From: Teratosphaeria epicoccoides
Taxonomy: Eukaryota; Ascomycota; Dothideomycetes; Mycosphaerellales; Teratosphaeriaceae
Direction: 5' to 3'
Length of the DNA stretch: 64,000 bases
Assembly: GCA_021401465.1 (NCBI GenBank)
Contig: JADDMT010000030.1
Coordinates: 62,001-126,000 of the forward strand
Position numbers and translations under genes: made by a program. The notes below the pieces were generated by a model, which saw nothing but the letters and a program-made list of their open reading frames with translations, did no database searches and was not told the DNA's origin. Of the stretch, positions 10,578 to 22,254 are shown in pieces. Every line of letters begins with the position of its first letter. The stretch's first letter is position 1.

Positions 10578-13500
10578 ATGACCGGTATTCCTGCCCCTAG
10601 CTAAGCAGGCTACACGCCTGCTCGTATCTAGTATTAACGCGACAGCTAGCTAGGAGAAGGAGAGGACGCCTATAGCGTCGTAGAGGAAACTAAAGACAAA
10701 GAGATAGCGCGCCTAGAGGAAGAGTAGGCGGAGCTAGTAAAAGCATAATGCCTATACAATCTGCGAGCTAATGTAGCGTAGCGTAAACGCATGCAGGTAG
10801 CAGGCTTCTAGCAACTAGAAGTAGCCTCGATGACTTCGACGTAATCAGCTAACTATCTAGCTCTAACTATGCGTAACTTAGGCGGCCTACGCCTCGAACT
10901 ACCCCCTAATTTCTTAGGGAAGACCTTGAAATAAGCAAGGACGTTTATCTGTTACTTAGATAAGGTGTTCGCGTTATTAGGCATAGCCTATAGCAGTTCG
11001 CATGTAAGGATCATATACGCAAGCATGTTCCTTAAGGGAGACACATTAGACGCCTAGCATAATAGGCATAAAGTAGCTGATTTAGCGCCAGAGTATACGT
11101 AGGAGATATTCTACTAGGAGATAGTAGATATAGTCGAGGATCCCGCTAATTGCAGGCTAACCGTAGCCTAGTAGTACGAGACTACTAAGCAAGGCAAGAA
11201 GCAAAGTACTTCCTTATTTGCAGCGTATTTAGCTACGCTAGAAGAGCAGATAGAACTATATACCCCTATATAGCGTAGGTAGCACCTACTCGTAAAGCTA
11301 CAAGATACCTTAAGCGAGGCTATCACGGTATACTATTAGGCACCTAAGACTAGGGATGAATTAATCTCCCTAGTAACTCGGATTAAGTAGTTAGGAGTAA
11401 GAGGCTTACGTGCTCTATATAAACATACTACTAGCGAGCATTAAAACTAACGGGACCCGAAGAAGCCTAACAGGGGTAATAGTAAGAAGCCTAGTAGAGA
11501 CTCTCAAAGGTTAGCGCTACCTGCTTAGAGTAGTAGCAGAGTAGCCGACAAGAATGACAACTGCTATAACTGTAGTAAACCTAGCTATTAGGCGCGGGAC
11601 TATTATGTACTAAAGAGGGAGGTAATAGCCTCTACCCGCAAGGTAGAAACAGTACAGCTAGCTAAGACTTAACGCTATGTCTGTGCCTGCCTACTACATA
11701 AGAGGATAGTAGTAGTACATTAGGCAATGGCTAGTTACTAGTCAAGGAGCCTTTCTATAGCCTTGACTAGAAGCGAAGATGCTTCGGGACTAGACGTAGC
11801 CCTAGTGCCTACGAAGCGCCTAAATGGCGCTGTTATTGTTGCAGAAGGGGACGAAGTTAAGACAGACATGTTACTTGATAACTACATAGACATTAACGTC
11901 ATGTCTTAAGCTTACGCCTTATAGCATAGGCTTAAGCGAGTCGCAAGCGTGCCTCTTCCTACTATGGATTCATTCTAGGGGAAGAGAGGCCATTATTATA
12001 GCGCGTATTAGCTAAAGATCTGGCTAGCAGATAGTACAGGATACGAGAAGCATACGCAGAGTATATTCTACGCCTTAGATATGTCTAGAGCGCTAGTCTT
12101 GCTAGGGCGGCCCTAGAGGCGCTAGCAGGCTATTATTATGTATAGTAACACAGATAAGTGGCGTTATAGTAGCGTACCCTCCGCAGTACGCGTGCTTGAC
12201 GCCAGGCGTTTCTATCGGTTATTAAAAACTAAATCCTAGGTGTTCGTAGTTGCTACTAGTAAAACAGCAGGACTAAAACCTCTTCCTAATAAGGTCAAGG
12301 ACTTTGCTAACATGTTTACTAATGAAAAGGACGTGACTAAGCTTAGGCGCGTTAACGGCGTAGAGCATGCTATCATGTTACAAGATAGTAAGAAGCTACC
12401 TTTTTGCCCTTTATATAATCTATTAGGAGTAGGGCTAAAACTACTTTAGGAATATCTCGATCAGGCCCTCTAGAATAGTTAGATCTGGCGTAGCACTAGC
12501 GAGGTAGGTGCTCCTATCCTGTTCGTACTAAAGAAGGATAGGACTATGCGACTATATGTAGATTACTATAGGCTAAACGAGATTTCAGTCAAGGATTAAT
12601 GCCCCTTGCCGCTTATCGATGAGACTCTTACGCGCCTCAGGCATGTAGCATGGTTCTCTAAGTTAGACTTAAAGCATGCATACTATAGGATCCTAATCAA
12701 GGAAGATAACTGCTAGAAGACTGCGTTTTGCACGTACTATAGTCACTTTAAGTATCTAGTAATGCCTTTTAGGTTAACTAACGCTCTGGCAACCTTTTAA
12801 GCATACATTAATCGAGCCCTTGCTAGCCTCGTAGATGTTTGTTACGTAGTATATTTAGACGCCATCCTAATCTATAGCGACTCACGCGAGGAACATACTC
12901 GGCACCTATACCTAGTATTAGAACGGCTGCAAAAATACGCTCTATACGCTAGCCGAAAGAAGTGCGAGTTCTATACTTACTAGCTAGAGTTCCTAGGCTT
13001 CGTCATTAACAGCTCAGGTGTGTTAATAGATAAGAGCAAGCTTAGCGTAGTAAAGGAGTAGCCTGTACCTAAGACTCTAAAGGAAGTTTAGAGCTTTCTT
13101 AGCTTCGCTAACTTCTACCGGAGGTTCATTAAGAACTATTCTAAAATAGCCGCGCTACTTACTACTATAGCCAAGGGAAAGGGTATCCCGTTCCTGTAGG
13201 GAGAGGCTAAAGAGGCTACTTTCCGCATGCTTATAGTAGCCTTTACTAGTACTCTAATCCTCTAGCATTATGATCCTAAACTTCTAATTAAGATGGAAAC
13301 GGACGCCTTTAGATTCGCCTTAGGTAGCATTCTCTCCTAGCTTGTCGCGGGCGAAGACACTGCTCGCTAGCACCCTATCGCATTCTACTCTTAGAAGTTT
13401 ACCCTAGCGGAGTAGAACTACGAGACCTATAACTAAGAGCTATTAGCAATCATGGAATGCTTTAAGACATGGCGCTACTATCTTGAAGGCGCGCTACAGA

Positions 13501-15422
13501 CCATTTGCGTAGTCTCTAACTATAATAACATTCATGGATTCATAGGTATGAAACAGCTAAACGGCCGCTAAGCTTAGTAGGCCATGTATTTGTCGAGGTT
13601 CGATTTTGCTATTAAGCATAATAAGGGAACTAACAACCTAGCCGATAGGCCTTCTTGTTGCGTAGACTACATACTAACTATGTTAGTAGCAAACACGCTC
13701 CTCCTAACCCTAAGAAATAAACTGTCGTTCTAGGGCTAGGATAGAGAACAAGCTAGTAACCTAATTGTTAATTACATCTAGGCTGCATGTATATAGCAGG
13801 CGAAGAGTATAGAGCTCCTGCTCCGACCTAGAGAGTACTAACCTATGACAACCCTACTAGCCTTCATTTGTAAGGTAGTAACCTAGGAAGAGTCTCTAGC
13901 AAAGGACGTTTTAGAGAACATAGAGACCCTACTTCGCAAGCTATAATTAGCCTTAGAGTAACCTGAAAGCACTAGCGAGGACTAGGAGTACAAGTATAGT
14001 ATCTAGTATAAAAGCGATTGCATTTAGGTCCTAAATGATGAAGTATTAAAGGCGTAACTACTACGCTTGTACTATAATAACCTGTTAGCTAGGCACTTTA
14101 GGAGAGACTATACCCTTGCCTTGTTATTACGAAAGTACTAGTAGCTAGATATTACAAAGGAGGTTAACGAATACGTCCGAACCTACTACACGTGCTAGAT
14201 AATAAAGAGTAAGTACTATTACAGATATAGCGAGGCATATGCCTTACCCCTACCTAATAGGCTATAGTAAGAGATTACTATAGACTTTATTACAGATCTG
14301 CCCCTAAGCAAGCTCTTTAGGAGCGTGTATGATGCTATCCTAGTGATTGTTAATAGGTTCTCTAAGATAGTAATCTTTGTCCTAACTAACAAGATGTGTA
14401 CTAGTATAGAACTAGCAAACCTTATAGTACGCAAAGTCGTATGTCGTTTTAGCATGCTAGAAGGAGTACCCTTAGATTATAGTAGTGTCTTTACTAGCTA
14501 ATACTAGAGTAACTTTACATGCGAAGCGTAACTAAAGCATAAGCTTAGTATAGCCTTTTATCTGCAAACTAACAGCTAGACTAAGTAGGCAAACTAGACT
14601 CTAGAATAATACATCTGTTATTACTATAATAAGGAACAAAGTAACTACGCTAGGTTGTTACTACAAGCTAAATATACGAGTAACGCATGCGACAATACTA
14701 CTACTAGCATGTTGCCTTTCTAGGTAGTATTAGGATTCTAGCCTTCCCTAACATTAGCGAATTAGGACGAGTCTGCTAAAGGAAGGGTACTAGCTGCCAT
14801 AGAGCGCGCGCATTAGTTACGCGACATAACTGAAAGGCTTAAAGAAAATTAGCGACAAATAGTAAACTAGCAGGTAGAGTACTATAATGCGTAGCATAAG
14901 CGCCAAGCTTACTCTGTAGGAGATATAGTGCTATTGTCGACTAAGAACTTGCGACTACTAGTGCTAAAGAGGAAGATAGCAGCCTGATTTGTCAGACTAT
15001 TTCTCGTGCTAGACGTAATAGGCAATCAGGCTTATCGCCTAGTACTGCCTTCCTAGTACTAGATCTATAATGTTTTCGATGTCTCGCTGCTTAAGCCTTA
15101 GAAGGGCCGAGCGGACGAAGAGCCTGCCTATCCTATGCCTCTCGCTAAAGAGGGTAGCGAGTATGAGGTTAAGGCTATTAGGGGTACAAGGGTACATGGC
15201 GGTATACGCTAATACCTAGTGTAGTAGAAGGATTAGCCTGAGGATTATAACATCTAGGTTAATGAAGCTAACTACAAGGGCGCGAAGGACCTAATCGAAG
15301 CATACCTAGCGTAGGAGAGAGGCAAGAAGAGATCAGGCAGGGGACAAAGGGGAAAGTAAGCCTAGGGGAAACAGCATTATAGGCTACCTATATTTTAGCC
15401 CTAGGCGAGGCGCAAAAGCTAA
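10578..15422 (+). pseudogene. gag-pol polyprotein with chromodomain, family 2
   Basis: One frame runs from ATG 10578 to about 15359-15422 with no net frameshift. Its stops are TAG or TAA. Gag has an acidic coiled-coil-like stretch (10640-10830) and a CCHC knuckle at about 11559-11600 (C-Y-N-C-S-K-P-S-Y, with His and Cys changed to Tyr as RIP predicts). Protease-like sequence follows to about 12100. Reverse transcriptase is at about 12440-13000, with active site YLDA (12852-12863) in place of YLDD. RNase H is at about 13260-13640. Integrase follows, with a zinc-binding region at about 14090-14220 and catalytic Asp 14283, Asp 14475 and Glu 14604. The C-terminal GNQAYRLVLPS and YNVFDVSLLKP motifs and a chromodomain (about 15155-15310) complete it. 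Change at a second catalytic Asp would abolish polymerase activity even without the stops. Confidence 0.95.
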
Positions 15423-15459
15423 GCATGCTTGCAGCTAGAGCTGCCTACCCCCTAAGAGT

Positions 15460-16518
15460 ACCTGAATTAGGGCTACTTATTATCCTCTACTACTATCTCC
15501 GCATTATCCCCTACTGCTATGTTCGCATCCTCCTCTGCCTCTATGTCTTCATCATTATTAGGGCGACGACCTAGGAGGTCTATAAGGCCCTTACGCTCCT
15601 AGCAAGGGGTTAGCAGACAACAATTAGACAGGGAGTATTTGCGGGATATGCTTACCTCTATCTTGTCATTAAGGCGGGCCTAGAGCCTACTTATAGCGGC
15701 GTCGGTGCGAGTAAGATCCGCGTAGGGCACGCGGGCATCTAGGAACTATTAGTAGGTTAGCATGTAACGAGTAGATAACAGGCTAGGGGACTTATAGCGC
15801 GGCTAAGCTTAAAGAGGCCTACTAAGGCCTACGTGTTCTGCTTAGTAGCGGCGCTAGCAGTACGCTTGGCCTTAGCTATAATAGCAGGGAATCGCTTAGG
15901 CATAGAGTCGCGGTTACGCTATAGCCTCTATAGATAGTTAGTACCTAAAACCTATGCCTAAGGTATATGACAAGCAGGCGGAAAACATACCTTAAGTAGC
16001 GGGCGCTAGTTCGTAGCAGCGTCTAGGAAGGCCTACTAGGCTACGGCGTAATCCTCGTCAGTAGTATCAGGATCGCGCCTAACACGCTTGGCCTTAGCGT
16101 AGGCGTAGAGCATAACATTATATTTAGCCGCTATAGCCTAGTCTATAGGGGTACACACGTAGTTGCTCTTACTATAGCTACAAGCATAGTTAGTAGTTAC
16201 GACAAGTAGGAGAAGTGTAAGCCTCAGGCAGACAAAGAGGCATACTACTTGTAATGCTTCTGCTGTCCTAACTTGAAGCATGTGTTGCATTACCTGTACT
16301 CTAAAATCAAGTTAACAGCGCCCTACGTATGTTCAAAGCAAGCGGCACGTACTAGGAAGGCCGATGTACTACGTGTAGCACTCGTAGTCATTAACAAGTA
16401 GCTCCTTACTATAACTGTAGCAGGAGGAGGGCGTAAATTAAGCAGGCTAGGCGCCTGTTAACCTCTTAGGAATAGCTAGCGTAGTACTAGCGGCAATCTT
16501 AGAACCTTTAGGAGGCAT
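15460..16518 (-). pseudogene. Antisense accessory ORF with Cys cluster, family 2
   Basis: Minus-strand gene starting ATG 16518 (MPPKGSKIAASTT, then IPKRLTGA). It lies between pol and the 3' LTR and opposes the element's own transcript. It has C-N-T-C-F-K near 16260 and Y-A-C-S-Y-S-K-S-N-Y-V-C-T-P-I near 16170. A hydrophilic stretch follows at about 16130-16030 (YAYAKAKRVRRDPDTTDEDY) and an acidic end near 15520. It needs two or more frame changes and many TAG stops to follow, and the end is uncertain. The layout (Cys cluster, then C-x-P/L-[IL]-P-like, then charged tail) parallels the antisense gene of family 1 although the DNA does not match. Function is unknown; Zn binding is inferred. Confidence 0.65.
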
Positions 16519-16864
16519 GTTAAAAGGTTAATGTAATAAAGAAAGTCAGGATTACTGCATGTGAATAGCGGACTTTATACCTACATGCTGTTTACGCTAT
16601 AGAAGCTTCTTGTAGCTATAAACTCCCTGTTACTACAAGCAACTAGCGCTAGAACTAATTAGAACTAACGAGCGTGTTCGTAGCACGCTTCACGTAGCGA
16701 CAAAGAGTCATGTTACCTAAGTCATGACTCTGGCATGATTTACAACCTACCTCTGCGAGGAAGGGGGTTTAGAAGGAGGCTACCTGCTTACAGAGTAAAC
16801 CGTAGGGGACCTAATCTTGCTTAGCATAGGAAGGAAGCTCTCCGAGTGTCAAGACGACCCTTAT

Positions 16865-16880
16865 AGGAGAAGGGGGCAAA
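16865..16880 (+). other. Polypurine tract, family 2
   Basis: AGGAGAAGGGGGCAAA directly abuts the 3' LTR, as expected for the primer of plus-strand DNA synthesis. Confidence 0.85.
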
Positions 16881-17087
16881 TGATAATAGACAGCCGAGCT
16901 ATAGGCTTATTCGGTCATGCTAACAAGCTAAGCCGCATGTGACGCACGTAGGCGTATCTTATGCGCTTCGCAGGAGAATTGAAGAAAGGCAGTGATTAGT
17001 TTTTCAGACCTTACCCTATTATTAGGGATAGAGGCTCTATACGCTACTACATACCTACGTATTAATTACTAGTCGCGTACTATATTA
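16881..17087 (+). repeat. 3' LTR, family 2
   Basis: 207 bp, starting TGATAATAGACAGCC (TG end kept) and ending TACTATATTA. It pairs with 10327-10533. Confidence 0.95.
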
Positions 17088-17092
17088 CTAAG
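17088..17092. repeat. Target-site duplication, right (CTAAG)
   Basis: Identical to 10322-10326, immediately after the 3' LTR. Confidence 0.9.
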
Positions 17093-18690
17093 TCTCCTAT
17101 AAGTACTTAGAACGTAATATTAGTATACTCTGTACTCCTTAGATTATATACTATTAACTATCTATATAATGGCATTATCTCTACTCTACTAGCAAGATAC
17201 ATTAGTAGTAGAATAGAAGGGTACAGGCTCTATCTCTTGTTATATTCAACTACAATTAATACTAACTATAGCCTCTACTCTATAGCTACTATACTATTAG
17301 TAACACTAGTCTCTTTTTATTACTTTATGTAGTATGTTCTGAATAGTTTAGTAGGCATGTCTTATAATGTAGTAACATGAATGACTAAACACTATAAGAG
17401 GTTACCTTAGATATGTAGTATTTAATAGTAGCTTAAAAGCAAGAATTTTCTAGTCTAATATCTAGCCTAGTATGTTAAATTACATATAAGCTATATTATT
17501 TAAGAGTAATACCTGCTACTCGCTACTATATTAAGGATCTATCTCTAGCTTAAAGCATTACTTTATCTACTAGAAGTAGATAGTCAAATTAGTCTAGCTA
17601 TTAAAGGTATTCTAAAACTAGAAAGGGTAGTTCTTACTACTTTTATTATAATGTAAGGCCTTTATGATCTTACTATTATAGGTTATAGTGTATCATGTGC
17701 TTATACTAGCTCCTAGGATATACTTAAAACCTGTTATATATCCGCCTTTGCTAATATCTACTTAAGGTTATACCTCCCTTATATAATATACTCTTACTCC
17801 CTATACTTACTATGTTAGAAGCTAAGCTTGTCTATATCATGTTAATCCTTAGGCTTAACCCTATAACGTACTATATACTTATGCTAGTTCTCTGGCTAGG
17901 TATTACTAATTTAGATTCGTTGTAAGTAGCTTGTTAAGAGGTAGATTATAAGAGCTTGTCTTATTAGTTAAGGATAGTGTATACTAAATCGATAATACTA
18001 TATCTTACTAGGCTATATGTGCTCTATGTTACGCTTCCTAAGTAGATAGTATGCTAAACACTCTACGCTATTCTTAGTAAGTAGAAAACTAAAATTATAA
18101 TCTACTAACTAAATAGCTCTCTTAATGACTACCTATAAGGAGTCCTTATAAGGCTACGTAGTAGCTTATAGAACTTTCTTTTTACTAGTACTTAAATCGA
18201 TTATTAAGTATAGAAGATAGAATGCTATATTTGTCCTCTAGGTCTTTTTATAGGATATATAGATAACTCTCCTTGTTAGTAATAGCTTTAGTAATCATTA
18301 CTTTATATGTAAGATACTAAATAGCATGTTATTACTAATTTCTTGTCATGTTATTAATAGATAAACACAAAGATGCTAGTTAAGATAGGATTAAATTTTA
18401 ATGCTATAGGCACTATATCTAAGATCTTAGGGTATCTTAAAAGTAACCCTAACATGATCCTAGGTTTAGTACTTGTATTAAAAATCTCTTAATGCCTGTT
18501 CTAGACCTTCAAATAGCCTAGGACTACCTCTTATAACTACCTATCTAGAGCGCTACATACGAGAATAAAGACAAGATTCTATAGTATTAGTTATCCTATA
18601 GTAGTTATTTTTAATAGTATTATAACTTTTATTCTATCTTAGATTCCTGTTATATACTACTAGCTATCTCTATCCTTAACTAATAGCAAG
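17093..18690. other. Heavily degraded AT-rich DNA, no gene recognised
   Basis: Very high TpA and few CpG compared with the flanking elements, so it is older or more heavily mutated. I could not follow any frame or find integrase, reverse transcriptase or LTR motifs. By position it may hold the pol part of the relic that follows. Confidence 0.4.
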
Positions 18691-20981
18691 GTGAAAAGGA
18701 ATAGTAGGGCTCTCTATTATCTTCAAGTCTTAAAAAGATTAACATATACTTATACCTGTCTATAGTCCCTACCTTACTATTAGTAGTAAGAACGCCATAC
18801 TTGCTAGCGCTAGGGCCTATAGCCTAGTACCTTAGTAAGCTATTAAGCCCTCCTCCCTCTTCTATAGGATTAACTTAGGATTTTGCTTTTACTAGGGCGC
18901 TTGTATTAATACTACCCTTGAAGCTATAAATAACCTATTATAGGCTTATAGCCCTAGGATAGAAGATAATTTAGAGGATCTAAAGAGAGAGTCAATTAAA
19001 GCAGCAGAGAGCATAGTAGCTTTACTTGACTTTTTAAGCATAGCAGAGAAGGTATTAGATAATCTAGTACTCTAGAGGTAATTTAGGTATAGGTAGTAGG
19101 CTTAGGGATAGAGAGGAGGTTTAGTAGTAAGGAGAGATAGGCTATATAAGAGGTATAAATCTAAGTAAAACATAATAGGCTAAAATTACATAACTTGCTA
19201 TCCTGTCTACTTTAGGATTATAGACTAGGCTATAGGGTAGACTATAATATAATTACATGCTTCATGATAGCTTTTATGCTATTAACTATCTACTTATCCT
19301 AATCTATTATAGACAGGAGCGTCTATTATACTAGGCATGCATATAATGTACGTTATACTTAGTCGCTTAGTATTTAATAGGTACGCTCTATAGGGCTTAG
19401 TTATAAAGACTTGGTATTCTAAGGCTAATGCCTAGCTATATACTTTCTTAGGCTCTATCTTCTAAAGATGTCTTAGATAGATTCTTAATGTTCTAGCCCT
19501 TACTACTTTTAAGCGATATTCTTAATTACGTAGTTCCCGTAAGGCTTTACTAGATGAAAGAATAAGATAGCTACCTTTTAGGATATAACTCTTCTTAATT
19601 ATTTATAGAGAAGCAAATATTTTGAGAAGGTAGGTAAACTTAATCTATACTGTTACGAAAGTCTTAACCGTAATATTTAATGCTCTTAAAATCTTCTAGA
19701 CTTAGGTCAAAGCAAATACCGCTATAAAAGTAATTAATAGTTATAGTAAAGCATAAGAGGATACTAAGTAGGTAGGTAAGTGCCTTAGAATACTTAACCT
19801 ATATTTAGTTTATAGTTAGAGACCTATTACTAATACCCTTGTTACGTAAGTTCTAGTATTCATTGATGCTATAGCGGAGCTAATTATACTTGCTAGGGAC
19901 TTCCTTAGGGAGATCCTAGCATTTAATGCTTGCTATTATAATTCTTATAGTTATAGTAGATATTACTTTTGTTAAACCTGCTAACAAAGATATTAGCTAT
20001 ACTCTACTTAGTACAGGATACGTATACCTTAGTAGTAGAGGACGCCTTACTAATGCATAGGGAGCAAATATGTGTAGCCTAGCTACTAAAGTTATTAAGG
20101 TATTCTTAGTATGAACGATAATTATAGTAGGAGTAAGTAGCATTAAACTTAGTCTTAAGGACTATTATTACTAGGCATCTAATTAATTAGTCTCGATCAG
20201 TTAATTGATTAAAAGATGAGAGCTCTAGGGTAGACAAGTAGACATAGCAAAACAAAGGCAGAGTAAAGGGGAAGCTTAGTTAATGTTAGTATTTAGGATA
20301 TGCTGTTTAGAAAAGTAAAGGTATGTATATAACCCTCTAGCTATACCCTAGTACTAACTATAACTACTAAGCTAGTAACCTAAACTACAAGCGTAAGGCT
20401 CCTGCCTTTTAATAAGTTATAAGGGGTTTAAATAATATAAGAATAGATGACGTAGCTAGTACGTATATATGCTAATTATACCTATACTAGTAGACTAGCA
20501 TGAAAACATAACAAGGCTTATATTAGGAGTATACTCCTTCTATTTTAAGTAGTATACATAGAGTATTTATATATATTTATACTAATCCTAAGGTTCTATA
20601 ACATGTTCTACATAGTTACGACTAAATAGGGATAGCTAAGCTATTTATTAAGGCTAGAGTATATACGCTTGCCATATAATTTTAATGATTAACTAAGGTA
20701 CATACTTGTAGTTTCCTAATATCTTAATCTACATGTAAACCGAAGGTATTATAAGCCTGCCTAATATGTACATAGGCCTTTATTAGTATATCCTAAAGAT
20801 TAGCCCTATATTTAACCTTTTCACTATAATTATAGGCTGTAACCTCTATCCTAAATTTGATGTAAAGATGTAAAGAGTACTATCTATTATATGATTATAT
20901 AGGCTATCTACCTGTTTAATCTCACGCGAGTTATAAAGTATGCTATATCTTATACCTTATACGTATCTTATGCGTTACTTA
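18690..20981 (+). mobile_element. Old inverted relic of family 1
   Basis: Reverse-complement similarity to the 3' part of copies A and B. 20590-20770 matches 21600-21760 inverted (AAGGTTCTATAACATGTTCT and on). 20180-20220 matches the TAATTAATT-rich stretch at 22140. 19890-20100 matches 590-800 inverted. On its minus strand the antisense gene can still be read (I-Y-Y-N-Y-K-N-Y-N-S-K-H and D-L-P-K-E-V-P-S-K-Y-N), with Cys changed to Tyr. The plus strand of 18780-19940 is open apart from TAG/TAA and one TGA, and I treat it as a shadow. Copy B inserted at its right end. Confidence 0.7.
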
Positions 20982-20986
20982 GTAAG

Positions 20987-21376
20987 TAATATAGATGTAT
21001 ATGCTATATAATATGAAAATGTCTCGTAGTATGACAGAGTAATCCGACCTATTAATAGGTACAAGATAGCGCTGCTTTCTGCTTATTACAGAGGTAGTGC
21101 TAAAGGTGCTTATAACCCCTAATGCCCCTCAATTAGGGAAAGCATGTCTGAGCCTAACCCCGCAGGGGTACCGTAGGGTCAGGAAGCCCCTGTAGGGGTA
21201 TCGTAGGGTTAGCGACATAGGGGCATCCCACGTCAAGCATTAATCCTACTTAGATGACATACAAGCTAACATATGTACGAAGGACTCCCTTGCTATGTGT
21301 AGCAGGGTCACTACATGCTAAGGGTAGGCATTAGAACCTATGCGGTTCTAATAGCCCCCTAGTATTAACCGTATCA
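20987..21376 (-). repeat. 3' LTR of copy B
   Basis: 390 bp and the most complete LTR of the family. On the minus strand it begins TGATACGGTTAATACTAGG. Confidence 0.88.
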
Positions 21377-21390
21377 CTGCCCCTCCTCCT
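21377..21390 (-). other. Polypurine tract of copy B
   Basis: The minus strand reads AGGAGGAGGGGCAG directly before the LTR start TGATAC. It confirms the minus orientation of the element. Confidence 0.8.
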
Positions 21391-22254
21391 ATGAGGATGT
21401 CCCTAGCCTTACTAAGTAACATATGCGGAACATATAGAGTATAGGATATAGTACGCTTACACTACGCAAGAGTAAATAGGTAGATAGCCTACTTAACATA
21501 TGTCATGCGCATGCCTTAACGCCTTCGTAGTAAGTACAGGGCGGAGGTTGCTAACTTAGGCGGGTTTTTAATCTGTTACATGTTAGGCGGCTTCGCGACA
21601 CCTTCGCTTTACATGCAGATCGAGATATTAGGAAACTACGAGTACGTACTTCAATTAATCTTTAAATTTGTAGGGCAAGCATACGCGCTAGCTTTGCCAA
21701 GTAGCTTAGCTGTCCCTATTTAGTCATGACTATAAAGAACATGTTATAGAACCTTAGGGTAGTAGGAATATACGCGGACGCTCTACGCGCGCTACTTAAA
21801 ACAGTAGGAGCGCGCTCCTAGTACGGGCCTTGTTACATTTCATGCTAGTAGACTAGCATAAGTATAGTTAGCCTATATGCGTAACAGCCGCGTTATCTGT
21901 TCTTACATCATTTAGTCCCCTTATAAGTTAACTAAAGGTAGGTACTCTGCGTATGTAGTTCGAGTTACTAGCTTAACGGTTGCGGTAGGCAACAGGGGGG
22001 CTAGCTAGCGGGTATAAAAACCTCGTCGTTTTCCTAAACTTCCTGTTCTAAAACACTAACATTGACCTCTACTCTTACTTCGCTTAGCCTGCGCCTTACT
22101 ATGTCTGCGGGTCTAAACTAGAGCTTCTTCTTCTTTAATCAATTAATTAAGATCAATTAACTCATCTTAGCAATAATAGCTTATATGCTATAGACTAAGT
22201 TTAACGCTACTCGCTCTGCCTATAATTGTCGCTTATGTTGACAATGCCTCGACA

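Larger units (their letters stand above)
10327..17087 (+). mobile_element. Complete Ty3/gypsy chromovirus, family 2
   Basis: A full-length 6761-bp element. It has two 207-bp LTRs, a perfect 5-bp duplication CTAAG at 10322-10326 and 17088-17092, a polypurine tract directly before the 3' LTR, gag-pol on the plus strand, and an antisense gene between pol and the 3' LTR. The LTRs differ at roughly two dozen positions, nearly all transitions, so their divergence reflects RIP as well as age and should not be read as a clock. The element is damaged only by nonsense and missense changes; gag-pol keeps its frame throughout. Confidence 0.96.

Noticed and set aside
14219..14455. 78-codon minus-strand ORF
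   Set aside because: Exactly antisense to the family 2 integrase core with its Asp 14283 and neighbours. It is a shadow.
18780..19940. Long plus-strand frame with TAG/TAA only, first taken for a new gene
   Set aside because: Homology to copies A and B places the antisense gene on the minus strand here; D-L-P-K-E and N-S-K-H words appear on minus. The plus frame also includes a TGA. Some doubt remains.
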